Origin: Mucilaginibacter gossypii
Lineage (GTDB): Bacteria; Bacteroidota; Bacteroidia; Sphingobacteriales; Sphingobacteriaceae
Assembly: GCF_900100945.1 (NCBI RefSeq)
Contig: NZ_FNCG01000008.1
Location: 62,001-126,000 of the forward strand
Direction: 5' to 3'
DNA length: 64,000 nt
Shown here: in pieces, positions 8,840 through 18,977 of the stretch
Numbering within the stretch: position 1 is the stretch's first letter
Layout: every line of letters begins with the position of its first letter
Notes under the pieces: generated by a model
What the model was told of the DNA's origin: nothing
The model's database searches: none
What the model saw: the letters and a program-made list of their open reading frames with translations, nothing else
Position numbers and translations under genes: made by a program

Positions 8840-9370
8840 CTAATTGACATTCATAATTATCGGGTATTTTTTTGTTCCAACTTGCTTTCTGTCGTCTATG
8901 ATCATTACAAGCTTGCCCCGTAAATCAATCGGCCCTGTTCTTGGCTCGTAAGTATGCCTAATGGTAACAGCCTGTCCGGTGTATTCAAGTATTCCTGCCT
9001 GCGGCTGTTCTACTTCTCTTTTTAACATGGCCTGGTCTGTAAGTGCTGTGGTATCCGGGTTTTCAGTATAGTTGATCAGTTTCCCGGTAAAGTAAACCAT
9101 TTGACGGCCTAAGATGATATCCTTGTCAATTTTCAGGCGCTTGCCATTAACCTGTTTTTTTACAATGATAGTTAGCAAGTGATTGGGGAACCGGTTACCG
9201 ATGTACAGATACAGTAAATTGGTACGGGAATCAAAATCAATAACCCGGCACTTTACAACCACTTCTTTACCTAAGTGAGTGCTGATATCTTTAACAGCTA
9301 TGGTATCTGCTTTTTGGCCAATTGCTGTAAAGCATGAGAAAAGAAGAATTGTAAGGATTGTCCATTTCAT
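8840..9370 (-). CDS. exported protein with OB-fold-like domain, function unknown
   Basis: The 176-residue product has a signal peptide (MKWTILTILLFSCFTAIGQ). A segment around residues 25-115 (LGKEVVVKCRVIDFDS ... LLYLYIGNRFPNH ... VYFTGKLINY) looks like a small OB-fold beta barrel, as in the nucleic-acid-binding-like domains found in exported Bacteroidota proteins. The C-terminal part repeats a similar pattern (GILEYTGQAVTIRHTY). The gene lies alone between the M28 peptidase and the infB operon on the same strand. No catalytic motif is visible. The exported location is well supported; the fold is only suggested. Confidence 0.6.
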   Translation of the reverse strand: MKWTILTILLFSCFTAIGQKADTIAVKDISTHLGKEVVVKCRVIDFDSRTNLLYLYIGNRFPNHLLTIIVKKQVNGKRLKIDKDIILGRQMVYFTGKLINYTENPDTTALTDQAMLKREVEQPQAGILEYTGQAVTIRHTYEPRTGPIDLRGKLVMIIDDRKQVGTKKYPIIMNVN

Positions 9371-9510
9371 AGTGATTGTTTGTTTAGGAGAAAATTTCTA
9401 ACAAACTAAATTGAAAAATGTTATTATAAGATTTCAACGGCTGTTAAATGTAAAAGCCCCATTACTGACGCTTAGGATTGCTACATATACAGAACGGGTA
9501 TACAAGTACA

Positions 9511-9529
9511 GTTAAGCTGAAAGCTTAAC
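9511..9529. repeat. short perfect hairpin
   Basis: GTTAAGCT and AGCTTAAC pair over 8 bp around a 3-base loop (GAA). No T-run follows, so it is not a standard terminator. Confidence 0.5.
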
Positions 9530-9597
9530 TCATTTTAGGAGGAAGTTACGTTATCGCTAAACCTTCGGCCAGTCCCGGAGGCCTCCTCTGAGAATAC

Positions 9598-9630
9598 AGA
9601 CTTACGAAGTTTCAAAAACTTCGTAAGTCT
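9598..9630. repeat. 15-bp perfect inverted repeat with 3-base loop (REP-like)
   Basis: AGACTTACGAAGTTT at 9598-9612 is the exact reverse complement of 9616-9630, with only CAA between them. No T-run follows on plus, so it does not look like a simple terminator. Its sequence (ACTTACGAAGTTT core) is the kind of palindrome that occurs many times between genes in related genomes. Confidence 0.65.
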
Positions 9631-9657
9631 CCGCTTTGTAAGAAAGCCCCAACAAAA

Positions 9658-9685
9658 AAGGGCCTATCTGAAAAGATAAGCCCTT
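9658..9685 (-). terminator. terminator of the rimP-nusA-infB operon
   Basis: AAGGGC-C-TATCT pairs with AGATA-A-GCCCTT around a GAAA tetraloop. One C-A mismatch interrupts an otherwise perfect 11-bp stem. It lies 25 bases past the infB stop, and a T-rich run follows on the minus strand. Confidence 0.8.
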
Positions 9686-9710
9686 AAATATTATAAAGCT
9701 GATTATTCAA

Positions 9711-12700
9711 TTACAGCTTGCGTTTTACTTCTACATTTTCGTACGCTTCAACAATATCGCCTACTTCAATGTTGTTAAAGTTGTTGATGTTCAAACCGCA
9801 CTCGTAGCCCGCGCTTACTTCTTTCACGTCATCTTTAAAGCGCTTCAGTGAAGCCAGTTCGCCGGTGTAGATCACCACACCATCGCGGATGATGCGGATC
9901 TTGCTGTTACGGTTAATTTTACCATCCAATACCATACAACCTGCAATAGTACCAACTTTGCTGATCTTAAAGGTTTCGCGGATTTCGACGTTAGCCACAA
10001 TCTTCTCTTCAAAGGTTGGTGCAAGCATGCCTTCCATCGCCGCTTTGATCTCGTTGATCGCGTCGTAGATGATTGAATATAGCCTGATATCAATCTGTTC
10101 AGCTTCGGCCAGTTTACGGGCACTACCTGAAGGGCGTACCTGGAAACCAATGATGATCGCGTCGGATGCCGATGCCAGCAATACGTCTGATTCGGAGATC
10201 TGACCTACCGCTTTCGAGATGATGTTCACCTGGATTTGCTCGGTAGACAGTTTCAACAATGAATCTGACAAGGCCTCGATAGAACCATCCACGTCACCTT
10301 TAACAATGATGTTAAGCTCCTTGAAGTTACCAACTGCCAAACGACGGCCGATTTCATCAAGGGTGATGTGTTTTTGTGTACGTAAGCCCTGCTCACGTTG
10401 TAACTGCAGGCGTTTGTTAGCAATTTCACGTGCCTCAACTTCACTTTCAAGCGCGTTGAACTTATCGCCCGCGGTTGGTGCGCCCTGCATACCCAACACC
10501 TGTACCGGTGTTGAAGGCCCTGCCGAGTCCACACGCTGGCCACGCTCGTTGGTTAACGCTTTAACACGACCGCTGTAGCAGCCTGCCAATATCGGGTCGC
10601 CTACTTTTAAGCGGCCTGCCTGTACAAGGATGGTGGTAACAATACCACGGCCTTTATCTAAAGCTGCCTCAATAACAGTACCTACGGCACGTTTGTTAGG
10701 GTTAGCTTTCAGTTCGAGCAATTCGGCTTCAAGCAATACCTTTTCCAATAGCAAGTCAACATTTAAGCCGGTTTTGGCCGAAATTTCCTGCGACTGGTAT
10801 TTACCGCCCCACTCTTCAACCAAAATATTCATGGCCGATAACTGTTCCCTTACCTTATCGGCATTGGCGCCCGGCTTATCAATTTTGTTAAAGGCGAAGA
10901 TGATTGGTGCACCTGCAGCCTGCGCGTGGTTTATGGCCTCGCGGGTTTGCGGCATCACGCTGTCATCGGCAGCTATCACTATAATTACAATATCTGTAAC
11001 CTGCGCACCCCTTGCACGCATAGCGGTAAACGCTTCGTGACCCGGTGTATCCAGGAAGGTGATCTTTCCTTTGTTATCAGGCAATGTTACTTCGTAAGCA
11101 CCAATGTGCTGGGTTATACCACCCGCTTCGCCGCCTATTACGTTGGTTTTACGTATAAAGTCGAGCAATGAGGTTTTACCATGGTCAACGTGGCCCATGA
11201 TGGTTACGATTGGTGCACGTGTCACCAGGTCGGCCGGATCATCAGGCTGGTCAAGGTTGGCTTCTTCATCCTGCGGCTTCACAAATTCAACCTGGTAGCC
11301 AAACTCATCGGCCACAATTGAAAGTGTTTCGGCATCAAGCCTTTGGTTAATGGAAACAAACATACCCAGGCTCATACAAGTAGATATGATCTGCGTTACA
11401 GATACATCCATCATGCTTGCCAGCTCATTTGCCGTTACGAACTCGGTAACCTTCAATACTTTTGATTGCAGTTCCTGTTCCATTGCCAGTTCTTCGGCAC
11501 TTGCAGCAACGTCATCACGTTTTTGACGACGGAATTTAGCACGCTGTGCAAACTTGCCCGACTTACCTGCGCCACTTAAGCGCGCAAGTGTAGCCTTGAT
11601 CTGGTCTTGTATGTCTTTTTCTGACGGTTCTTCCTTCGGTCCTGTATGTTGAGGCGGATTATTGCGGTTGTTCCTGAAATCCGGGCGGTTACCACCGCCA
11701 TGACCTCCCTGGCCCTGACCTGGCCCGCTGTTTCCGGGTGCTCCATGTGTACGGTTCCTGAAATCCGGGCGGTTAGGATTAATGGTACCACCACCGCTGG
11801 GCTGTTGACCTTGTTGCGGGTGATTGCCACCACCGCCCTGCTGGCCATGCGGATGGTTACCGCCGCCTTGCTGCGGGTTGCCCTGGTTATCTTTACGCTT
11901 ACGTTTGCGTTTGTGATCGGCCGAGTTATTATTTGAATTTGATGATGAAGCTACCGGGTTGCGTTTTGGCGCGTTAACCGGCAACTGGATCTTACCAATA
12001 ATATTTGGCCCGGTTAGACGCTCGGCTTTAGCACGGATCACATCCGGTTCCTGGCTTTCATCAGCTACTGGTGTAACCGGAGTTTCGGGAGCAGCCGGAG
12101 GTGTTGCAACCGGTGCTTTTTCAGCAACAGGCGCTTTAGGCTCTTCAGCTTTAGGTGCTTCGGCTACCGGCGGTGCAACCGGGGCTGCCGGTTTTGGCGT
12201 TTCAACCTTTGGTGGTTCGGGTACAACCGGGGCTACCGGCTGTGGCGCTTCAACTTTTGGCTCGACAGGTGCCGGAGCCGGTGTTGGCGCAGGTGCCTGT
12301 GCAACTGGCTCGGGTTGTTTAACAACTACTTCCGCTGGTTTTTCCGCAGGCTTCTCCGCCTGTGGCTTAGCATTCAGGTTGTTAAGGTCAATTTTTCCAA
12401 CCACCTTAACACCAGGTAATACGTCATTGCGCTCATCAGAACGTGCAGGAGCTTGCGCTGCCGGAGCAGGCTCGGCCGGTTTTGGTTTTTCAACCTGCGG
12501 CTGTGCAAAGTGCCCTGTATTCTTGATCAGTATCTCTTCGTTCTCAAAATCGCGCGAACGGCGGTTCTCAACCGGCTTTTCAGGAAACTGTGCAGCAGGC
12601 TCTTCTTTCCTTATCTTTCCGATACTGATCTGCTTAGCTTCCTCCTTAATACTTTTGTCAACAGCAAATTCCTTTAACAGGGCATTGTACATGTCATTAT

Positions 12701-12827
12701 CCAGCTTGGCCATAGGATGCTTGTCAACCTTGTATCCTTTGGTAGCTAAATAATCGACAAGGGTACCCATGCCAATGTTCAGTTCTTTTACTGCTTTAAT
12801 TAATTTTATGGATTTGTCTTCTGACAT
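9711..12827 (-). CDS. infB: translation initiation factor IF-2
   Basis: This is a full-length 1,038-residue IF-2. Residues 1-60 carry the IF-2N domain. A long Pro/Ala/Glu-rich and then Gly/Asn/Arg-rich disordered segment spans about 100-420. The second IF-2N domain follows, then the GTPase domain near 540 with GHVDHGKTS (G1), DTPGHEAF (G3) and FNKIDKP (G4), and the C-terminal domains that bind initiator fMet-tRNA. The long linker explains why large reading frames appear on the opposite strand here. IF-2 positions initiator tRNA on the small subunit and promotes subunit joining. It is the last gene of the rimP-nusA-infB operon. Confidence 0.97.
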   Translation of the reverse strand: MSEDKSIKLIKAVKELNIGMGTLVDYLATKGYKVDKHPMAKLDNDMYNALLKEFAVDKSIKEEAKQISIGKIRKEEPAAQFPEKPVENRRSRDFENEEILIKNTGHFAQPQVEKPKPAEPAPAAQAPARSDERNDVLPGVKVVGKIDLNNLNAKPQAEKPAEKPAEVVVKQPEPVAQAPAPTPAPAPVEPKVEAPQPVAPVVPEPPKVETPKPAAPVAPPVAEAPKAEEPKAPVAEKAPVATPPAAPETPVTPVADESQEPDVIRAKAERLTGPNIIGKIQLPVNAPKRNPVASSSNSNNNSADHKRKRKRKDNQGNPQQGGGNHPHGQQGGGGNHPQQGQQPSGGGTINPNRPDFRNRTHGAPGNSGPGQGQGGHGGGNRPDFRNNRNNPPQHTGPKEEPSEKDIQDQIKATLARLSGAGKSGKFAQRAKFRRQKRDDVAASAEELAMEQELQSKVLKVTEFVTANELASMMDVSVTQIISTCMSLGMFVSINQRLDAETLSIVADEFGYQVEFVKPQDEEANLDQPDDPADLVTRAPIVTIMGHVDHGKTSLLDFIRKTNVIGGEAGGITQHIGAYEVTLPDNKGKITFLDTPGHEAFTAMRARGAQVTDIVIIVIAADDSVMPQTREAINHAQAAGAPIIFAFNKIDKPGANADKVREQLSAMNILVEEWGGKYQSQEISAKTGLNVDLLLEKVLLEAELLELKANPNKRAVGTVIEAALDKGRGIVTTILVQAGRLKVGDPILAGCYSGRVKALTNERGQRVDSAGPSTPVQVLGMQGAPTAGDKFNALESEVEAREIANKRLQLQREQGLRTQKHITLDEIGRRLAVGNFKELNIIVKGDVDGSIEALSDSLLKLSTEQIQVNIISKAVGQISESDVLLASASDAIIIGFQVRPSGSARKLAEAEQIDIRLYSIIYDAINEIKAAMEGMLAPTFEEKIVANVEIRETFKISKVGTIAGCMVLDGKINRNSKIRIIRDGVVIYTGELASLKRFKDDVKEVSAGYECGLNINNFNNIEVGDIVEAYENVEVKRKL

Positions 12828-12887
12828 TTAATATTACTTTCTCTGCTTATTTAGTGCAAAAATACGATTTTAATTTGCTTATTCCGC

Positions 12888-14123
12888 TTATTCAAACTCC
12901 GCATTCAATATTGATAGCACTTCTTTTACTGTTTCTTCCTCTAAATCGGTACGTTTTACCAATTCACCAACGGTTAAGGCCAGTACTGATTTTGCTGTAT
13001 CTAAACCAATACGTTTAAATTCATCAATGATCCAGCCTTCAATCTCGTCAGAAAATTCTTCAATGTCCACATCCTCGTCATGCTCATCAGCCTCACGGTA
13101 AACATCAATTTCGTAGCCTGTCAATTTTCCTGCCAGCTTAATGTTGTGCCCGCCACGACCGATAGCTAACGATACCTGGTCGGGTTTTAAATACACAGCC
13201 GCTGTTTTTTTCTCATCATCTAATTTAATAGAAGTGATTTTGGCAGGTGACAATGCACGCTGAATATATAGCTGAACGTTGTTGGTAAAGTTAATAACGT
13301 CGATATTTTCATTTTTTAACTCACGTACTATACCGTGGATCCGTGAACCTTTCATACCCACGCAGGCACCAACCGGATCGATACGGTCGTCATATGATTC
13401 AACGGCAACTTTAGCACGTTCGCCCGGTTCGCGTACAATCTTCTTGATGGTAATTAAGCCATCAAAAATTTCCGGCACTTCAAGCTCAAACAAGCGCTGT
13501 AAAAACTCAGGCGCTGTACGCGAAATGATGATCTTAGGGTTGCTGTTCAGCATATCTACCTTTGATACAACAGCTTTAACACTATCGCCTTTCTTAAAGT
13601 AGTCGGCCGGGATCTGCTCTGTTTTTGGCAGTAACAGCTCGTTGCCTTCATCATCAAGAACTAAAGTTTCTTTTTTCCAAACCTGGTAAACCTCGCCTGT
13701 AACAATTTCACCTACGCGGTCTTTATATTTTTTGAAGATCTCGTCTTTCTCTAATTCCAGGATTTTTGATACCAGCGTTTGGCGGGCGGCTAAAATAGCA
13801 CGGCGGCCAAAGCTTTCTAAAGTGATCTGTTCAATATAATCATCACCAACTTCAAGGTCGGCATCATACAGGTGTGCTTCGGCAAGTTCTATCTCCAGGT
13901 CATCATCTTCGCTAAAGCCATCTTCCATAACTTTACGTGTGCGCCAGATCTCTAAGTCACCGTTATCGGTGTTCACAATTACGTCGCAATTTTCGTCCGT
14001 ACCGTACTTTTTCCTGATCATGCTCCTGAAAACGTCTTCCAGAACGCTCATCATGGTAGGGCGGTCAATGTTCTTGAAATCTTTAAATTCCTGAAAAGAA
14101 TCAATTAAATTAATATTGCTCAT
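12888..14123 (-). CDS. nusA: transcription termination/antitermination factor NusA
   Basis: The 411-residue protein has the NusA N-terminal RNA-polymerase-binding domain, an S1 domain (VGEIVTGEVYQVWKKETLVL), and two KH domains (the first with VGACVGMKGSRIHGIVREL, the second with VSLAIGRGGHNIKLAGKLTG). A short acidic tail with one helix-hairpin-helix-like segment (IGLDTAKSVLALTVGELVK) ends it. NusA modulates pausing and termination and links transcription to translation. It sits between rimP and infB, 3 bases after rimP, the conserved bacterial order. Confidence 0.96.
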   Translation of the reverse strand: MSNINLIDSFQEFKDFKNIDRPTMMSVLEDVFRSMIRKKYGTDENCDVIVNTDNGDLEIWRTRKVMEDGFSEDDDLEIELAEAHLYDADLEVGDDYIEQITLESFGRRAILAARQTLVSKILELEKDEIFKKYKDRVGEIVTGEVYQVWKKETLVLDDEGNELLLPKTEQIPADYFKKGDSVKAVVSKVDMLNSNPKIIISRTAPEFLQRLFELEVPEIFDGLITIKKIVREPGERAKVAVESYDDRIDPVGACVGMKGSRIHGIVRELKNENIDVINFTNNVQLYIQRALSPAKITSIKLDDEKKTAAVYLKPDQVSLAIGRGGHNIKLAGKLTGYEIDVYREADEHDEDVDIEEFSDEIEGWIIDEFKRIGLDTAKSVLALTVGELVKRTDLEEETVKEVLSILNAEFE

Positions 14124-14126
14124 TTT

Positions 14127-14591
14127 TTACTTAAATGATATTAAAACCTTTGTTTCTGTTATTTGGTCCATTGGGATAACGCTTTCTATAACCTGCGCTT
14201 TTTTCCCTTTTTCTTTTACTTTTTCTTCAATGGTGATGGCATCCTCTGTAAGGCCGGTTAATGTGCCTTCGCGTTTAGCCCCATCTTTCATTTTAATGCC
14301 CAGGTTACGGCCAACATTCTTGGCGTATTGCCTTGGCGACGACAGCGGATAATCAATGCCCGGCGATGAAACCTCCAGGTTATAAGCGGTTTCAATCACG
14401 TTTTCCTCTTCCAGATGGAAACCTACGTGCCTGCTTACCTGTGCACATTCATCAATACCGATACCGTTATCGCCATCAAGCAGAATGATCAGCTTCCCGT
14501 TCGAGTGCATTTTAATATCCACTATAAACAGGTTTGGTTTATCTGCTATCTTCTCTTCTACCAGTTCTTTTACCCTTTTTTCAATATTCAT
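14127..14591 (-). CDS. rimP: ribosome maturation factor RimP
   Basis: The 154-residue protein matches RimP in length and pattern: an N-terminal alpha/beta domain (LFIVDIKMHSNGKLIILLDG ... GIGIDECAQVSRHVG ... NLEVSSPGIDYPL) and a C-terminal SH3-like beta barrel (VGRNLGIKMKDGAKREGTLT). RimP helps assemble the 30S subunit. It is the first gene of rimP-nusA-infB. A strong terminator from the preceding gene sits 44 bases upstream of its start, so its promoter must lie between 14,592 and 14,634. Confidence 0.95.
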   Translation of the reverse strand: MNIEKRVKELVEEKIADKPNLFIVDIKMHSNGKLIILLDGDNGIGIDECAQVSRHVGFHLEEENVIETAYNLEVSSPGIDYPLSSPRQYAKNVGRNLGIKMKDGAKREGTLTGLTEDAITIEEKVKEKGKKAQVIESVIPMDQITETKVLISFK

Positions 14592-14634
14592 TACCCACCG
14601 GTGTTTTTGACAGAATAATTTTGATTGATAAAAT

Positions 14635-14663
14635 AAAAGAGGGGACTAATTGCCCCCTCTTTT
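14635..14663 (-). terminator. rho-independent terminator before rimP
   Basis: AAAAGAGGGG at 14635-14644 pairs perfectly with CCCCTCTTTT at 14654-14663 around a 9-base loop. It is T-rich on both exits. It ends the lipoprotein gene at 14718-15143. Confidence 0.8.
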
Positions 14664-14717
14664 ATTAACGGTTGCAAATATAATCAAAAATATTAAATTT
14701 TCAAGCATATAGGTAGT

Positions 14718-15143
14718 TTATTGCTTAAAAATCAAATCTGTATAGTGCAAGGTTCCGGGTTTGCTGCGGCTTTTTATCAAATCGGTCAGCGTACTACCGG
14801 CACTGAAATCATAGTAACGAAAAAAATACGTTTGCTGTGTGCTAAAGACCGTATCGGGTGTAAAAACAACTACATTGTTATGAACGGTATAACGACCCGG
14901 CTGTGCGGGCTGCAGGTTTTGCATGCTGGTATCGGCGGGCATGCGGTAAACGGCCATGAGCGTTTCCCAGGCTTTGGCAGATGAATCACGGCTGATCTCG
15001 TTAATGATGGCCGGATCGAAACCTGTAATTTGTAATGCTTTTCCGTTATTAACTGTCTTAATGGTTACCGGTGCTTTGGTTGATGTTCCTGTACAACCAA
15101 ATAAAAACATTAGCGGAAGTAATAAAGGAAAAAGTTTTTTCAT
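14718..15143 (-). CDS. small lipoprotein, function unknown
   Basis: Starting at 15143 gives a lipoprotein signal peptide, MKKLFPLLLPLMFLFGC (Cys at 17). A longer in-frame start at 15209 would add 22 residues ahead of the signal and is unlikely. The mature part, about 125 residues, is rich in beta-type segments (TIKTVNNGKALQITGFDPA, GRYTVHNNVVVFTPDTVF) and ends with LHYTDLIFKQ. I do not recognise the family. It diverges from the L,D-transpeptidase-like gene, whose start lies 66 bases away, and has its own terminator. Confidence 0.7.
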   Translation of the reverse strand: MKKLFPLLLPLMFLFGCTGTSTKAPVTIKTVNNGKALQITGFDPAIINEISRDSSAKAWETLMAVYRMPADTSMQNLQPAQPGRYTVHNNVVVFTPDTVFSTQQTYFFRYYDFSAGSTLTDLIKSRSKPGTLHYTDLIFKQ

Positions 15144-15209
15144 TTGGCAAGATAGGTTTATTGTAATAAAAAGCGGATATTTCTGTTTACAACACAAAAC
15201 CTGACACAA

Positions 15210-15809
15210 TTGAAACCTTTATTCCTGCTTTTCTTAATATCCTTTTGCTGTGTTAAAGTTAATGCCGACGTGCCCCGTATCGACCTTAACCGTGTTAAAG
15301 AAAAAGCCAAACAAAGCCTGGCGTTTTGCCGGCAGCGTGGTTACAACACCCGCTATTGTATTTTAATTGATATGGCCCTGCCATCGGGTGTTAAACGTTT
15401 TATGGTATGGGATTTCAGGAAAAACGATGTGCTGGTTTCCGGACTGGTGAGCCATGGCTGCGGCCGTAACCCCTGGAGTGGTGAATGGTCGAAAGACAAA
15501 CCGGCGTTCAGTAACCTGGATGGCAGCCACTGTACTGCCCCCGGTAAGTACCAAATAGATGGACGGGCCTACAGCGCCTGGGGAATCCACGTAAAGTATT
15601 ACCTCACCGGATTGGAAGCAACCAATAATAACGCTTTAACAAGGCAGATCGTTTTTCATTCGTGGGAACAGGTAGCCGAAACTGAAGTTTACCCTACAGG
15701 GACACCCGAAGGCTGGGGCTGTCCGGCTATATCAAATAATACCATGAAAATTGTGGATGCTTTGTTGAAGAAACAAAAGAAGCATGTGTTGATGTGGATA
15801 TACAATTAA
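15210..15809 (+). CDS. murein L,D-transpeptidase catalytic domain family protein (YkuD_2 type)
   Basis: The 199-residue product starts with TTG, followed by a signal peptide (KPLFLLFLISFCCVKVNA). The domain shows LIDMALPSGVKRFMVWDF, a GLVSHGCGRNPWSGEWS segment, HCTAPGKYQI, GIHVKYYLTG and the active-site-like block PEGWGCPAIS, whose Cys is the expected nucleophile. This is the pattern of PF13645 (YkuD_2), related to L,D-transpeptidases. It is exported and probably acts on peptidoglycan cross-links or on lipoprotein attachment. The activity of this subfamily is less certain than that of classical YkuD enzymes. It stands alone. Confidence 0.8.
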   Translation: MKPLFLLFLISFCCVKVNADVPRIDLNRVKEKAKQSLAFCRQRGYNTRYCILIDMALPSGVKRFMVWDFRKNDVLVSGLVSHGCGRNPWSGEWSKDKPAFSNLDGSHCTAPGKYQIDGRAYSAWGIHVKYYLTGLEATNNNALTRQIVFHSWEQVAETEVYPTGTPEGWGCPAISNNTMKIVDALLKKQKKHVLMWIYN

Positions 15810-15835
15810 TGTACGCTCATTCCCAATCTGTTTTT

Positions 15836-16417
15836 CTACTTTACAATAGTTTTTACAAATCCGTACACGGATATTGTATCGGTATATTTGCTTTCCCACA
15901 AATGCGACGCAGCGATCTGAAAAGAAAACTTACCCCTTAAAAGCTCACCCTTTACGTAGGTGTCTTTATCAAGAACAACGTTTTTATCTATCACTTTAAA
16001 AACAGGTTTTTTGTATGAGCTATCAGTAATTGAAAAAGTTTGATTGTATTTGGCTTCAAATACACCTGGGGATTTAACAAATTTCAATTCATCGCGGCCA
16101 TCAGAAAAAGGAGTGTCCGTCAATTTAAAAACAAGAGCATTTTTATCGAGCGTCACTTCGCAATTTCTGAAATATTGCCTGACTTTACCTTCAATAACTG
16201 TCGTTTCTGAAGTGTAATTACGTTTTGATGTATCTTTCGTTTGCCTGTTAATTACATAGCTGAAATGTTCTTCTTTAAAAAAAGGCTCATCATAAAGTTT
16301 GCTTGAATAGTTTTTCGCTGGATACAAAGTTGGTGTTTTTACCAATTTTGATTGTTTTTGTATTGGCTGTGAACAGGAAAAAAGAAACAGTGTGAGTAAA
16401 ATGGATACCTTTTTCAT
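15836..16417 (-). CDS. hypothetical lipoprotein
   Basis: The 193-residue product has a short lipoprotein signal (MKKVSILLTLFLFSC, Cys at 15). The rest is a beta-rich domain with no recognised motif (LVFKLTDTPFSDGRDELKFV, KVIDKNVVLDKDTYVKG). It is probably anchored in the outer membrane or periplasm. It runs convergent with the transpeptidase-like gene and has 26 bases between stops. No function can be proposed. Confidence 0.65.
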   Translation of the reverse strand: MKKVSILLTLFLFSCSQPIQKQSKLVKTPTLYPAKNYSSKLYDEPFFKEEHFSYVINRQTKDTSKRNYTSETTVIEGKVRQYFRNCEVTLDKNALVFKLTDTPFSDGRDELKFVKSPGVFEAKYNQTFSITDSSYKKPVFKVIDKNVVLDKDTYVKGELLRGKFSFQIAASHLWESKYTDTISVYGFVKTIVK

Positions 16418-16545
16418 AAATGATTGAGTTTTAGCTTAGCACGCAGCTTAACCTGCGAGAATTTTAATATATAGCCGCCGGTACAGCATGCGATTGCCGC
16501 ATCGCGTCTCCCGCTTGTCCCCTTTTGCTGCTCCTCTTAGTTACT

Positions 16546-18906
16546 CTACTTCTTCAACGTCCCCTCAAATAACTTATAGATGCGTTTATATTCATCGGCC
16601 CAACTGCTGGGTTGTTCAAAGCCGTGGTCTTCTACAGGGTACGAGGCCAGCTCCCAGTTTTCTTTGTGCAACTCTATCAGTTTTTGAGTAAGGCGAATGA
16701 TATCCTGGTAATTCACATTCTGATCTATCATACCATGGAGCATCAGCAGGTTGCCTTTTAAGCCGTTGGCAAAATAAATAGGCGAACTTTTACGGTAAGC
16801 CTGTTCATCCGTAAAAGGTTCATTGAGGATGTTGGATGTATACTCGTGGTTGTAGTGCGCCCAATCGGTAACGGAACGGATGGCCCCACCTGCCGCGAAA
16901 ACATCGGGCTCGGTAAACATGCCCATCAACGTAATGAAACCGCCGTATGAGCCACCGTACAAGCCGACATGTTTAGGATTAACGCCATATTTATCTACTA
17001 ACAGCTTTACGCCATCAACCTGGTCGGTGAGGTCTTTGCCTCCCATGTGGCGATAGATCCCTGTCCGGAAATCCCGGCCATAACCTGCGCTCGCTGTGTA
17101 GTCAATGTCCAGCACAGTGTAACCATTATCGGCCAGCATGTTGTTGAACATAAACTCACGGAAATAATAACTCCACGAATAGGTGACATTTTGCAGGTAT
17201 CCCGCGCCATGTACAAAAACCACAGCAGGTTTTGCAGGATCTTGCTTTTTAGGCTGATACAGGCGAGCATAAACATCTGTACCGTATCGGTTTTTAAAGG
17301 AAATAATCTCGGGGTCGCGCCATGGGTATGACAAGTATTCGGCCGAAACCGAGTTGGTTATTTTTACCGCCTTTGCGCCCGGTTTATTGGCCTGGATATA
17401 TAATTCCCAGGGCCTGTTTGAATAGGAATAGCGGATAGCCAGCCATTTTTCGTCGGGCGAAAGTATTACCTCGTTGCCGCCTTTCATACCGGTAATTTTA
17501 ACAGAGGTACCGCCGCTAACCGGGATGCTGTAAAAATGGGTAATGCCCGGATGATCGATATTGGCAGTAAAATAAAACGTCTTTTTATCCTGGCTTAACT
17601 GCAAAGTTTGTACTTCCCATTTGCCGCTGGTGAGCTGCTTTTTAGCACCGCTGGTTACATCAACCACATAAATATGCGAGTAACCGCTGGCCTCGCTTTG
17701 GTAATAAAAATGGTTATCATCAATAAAACCTGCATTCCCGGGATCATCAATGCCGGGGCCGCCAATCCAGGCCTCATCCCGCTGGCGGTCAAGCAGGCTT
17801 AGTTTACCGCTTACCGGGTCTAAGCGCATGATCCAGCAGTCTTTATTATCCTGGGCTGAGATAATGACCACGGCATTGCTGCCGCTTTGGTTCCATAAAA
17901 CACCATCGATATTTACCTGCCTATCTGCGTTTTCCTTTTGACGGGCTTTTAATTCATCGGGATAATCTTTTAAATAGTCGGGCAGGTCTTTAATTCCGGG
18001 GATCTCTGATGTAATAACCGGGTAAACTGCTTCACGGCGCTTATCGTAAATAAACGTCTCTGAGGTTGACGATGGCCGGCCGACCTTTGAACGGTTAGGT
18101 ATGTCCTCGGTGAAACCCGATGCGGTAACATAATTAGGTACAATCGCGTTTTGAACGCCATCGGCGCGTTTGGTAAGGCGATAGGTGATAAACCTGCCAT
18201 CCGGACTGATCTGTACAGCGCTCAGTCTTTTATCGCCATAGGCAATCTCTTTCAGCTTGTCGGGTTTAAGCAATGCTGTTTCTGTTGAATCTTTTTTATC
18301 GTCCTTTGCTTCCTTTTTGATGATATCAAACAACTCAAGCTGTTGTTTTTTGAGCCATTGTTCCTGTTCGCCGGGTTTATCCTTACTTTTTTTATCGCTT
18401 GCTGTCCGTACAAAATTGGTGAGCTGTACCAGGGTGCCGCCATTCAGGTTCAGGGCAAAGAGATTATTATCTTCTTTGTAAATGATCTTTGTTTCATCAC
18501 CGCTGAAAACAGGGCTGTCTTCCTGCGCTACGGTATTTGTTAGCCGGGTGGTTTTGTTGGCTTTTACATCGTATAAAAATAAATCGCCGTTTTTACTGAA
18601 TATCTTTTGGCTGTGCTTTTTGTTCCATTCGCCGTAACCGGCTGCCAGATCACGCTGTTCGGCAATGCTGACTTTTTGTACCTTGTTGTCGCCGGGGCTA
18701 ACTGAATATAACCGGGTATCGCCCGAAGCATCATCATCCCATTTAAAATAGATCTTTTTACTATCGTTAGCCCAGTTGATATTGGAGGGTGAAACCCCGA
18801 TCCATTTAGGGTCGCGCATAATTTTTTCGATGCTAAGGGTATCCAGCTTTTGGGCAAAGGCGCCCGTTGCCGGGATCAGGAACAATAAGCCTAACAGTTT
18901 TTTCAT
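16546..18906 (-). CDS. S9 family serine peptidase (prolyl oligopeptidase/DPP IV-like), exported
   Basis: The 786-residue protein has a signal peptide (MKKLLGLLFLIPATGAFAQ), an N-terminal beta-propeller with TolB/DPP-like repeats (about 40-520), and a C-terminal alpha/beta hydrolase domain. The catalytic Ser lies in GLYGGSYGGF (about residue 650), Asp in HGMIDQNVNYQD (about 725) and His in VEDHGFEQP (about 757). It should cut peptides in the periplasm, usually after proline or alanine for this family. It diverges from the GNAT gene. Together with the M28, M14 and peptidase T genes it gives a peptide-degrading capacity common in soil Bacteroidota. Confidence 0.9.
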   Translation of the reverse strand: MKKLLGLLFLIPATGAFAQKLDTLSIEKIMRDPKWIGVSPSNINWANDSKKIYFKWDDDASGDTRLYSVSPGDNKVQKVSIAEQRDLAAGYGEWNKKHSQKIFSKNGDLFLYDVKANKTTRLTNTVAQEDSPVFSGDETKIIYKEDNNLFALNLNGGTLVQLTNFVRTASDKKSKDKPGEQEQWLKKQQLELFDIIKKEAKDDKKDSTETALLKPDKLKEIAYGDKRLSAVQISPDGRFITYRLTKRADGVQNAIVPNYVTASGFTEDIPNRSKVGRPSSTSETFIYDKRREAVYPVITSEIPGIKDLPDYLKDYPDELKARQKENADRQVNIDGVLWNQSGSNAVVIISAQDNKDCWIMRLDPVSGKLSLLDRQRDEAWIGGPGIDDPGNAGFIDDNHFYYQSEASGYSHIYVVDVTSGAKKQLTSGKWEVQTLQLSQDKKTFYFTANIDHPGITHFYSIPVSGGTSVKITGMKGGNEVILSPDEKWLAIRYSYSNRPWELYIQANKPGAKAVKITNSVSAEYLSYPWRDPEIISFKNRYGTDVYARLYQPKKQDPAKPAVVFVHGAGYLQNVTYSWSYYFREFMFNNMLADNGYTVLDIDYTASAGYGRDFRTGIYRHMGGKDLTDQVDGVKLLVDKYGVNPKHVGLYGGSYGGFITLMGMFTEPDVFAAGGAIRSVTDWAHYNHEYTSNILNEPFTDEQAYRKSSPIYFANGLKGNLLMLHGMIDQNVNYQDIIRLTQKLIELHKENWELASYPVEDHGFEQPSSWADEYKRIYKLFEGTLKK

Positions 18907-18977
18907 ATCTCAATAAAGCATGCAATTTAACAGTTTGGCTAATGATTGTTATTTTTAAGCATTTTATTGTTACAATA

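Larger units (their letters stand above)
9371..9710. other. intergenic region with palindromes, no gene
   Basis: This gap between infB and the small exported protein gene holds three separate palindromes (9511-9529, 9577-9586, 9598-9630) and the infB terminator. I see no open frame with coding character on either strand. Confidence 0.6.

Noticed and set aside
11959..12753. 264-codon open frame on plus across infB
   Set aside because: It is the antisense of the Pro/Ala/Glu-rich linker of IF-2. Its Gly/Ala/Thr-rich low-complexity translation has no protein family character.
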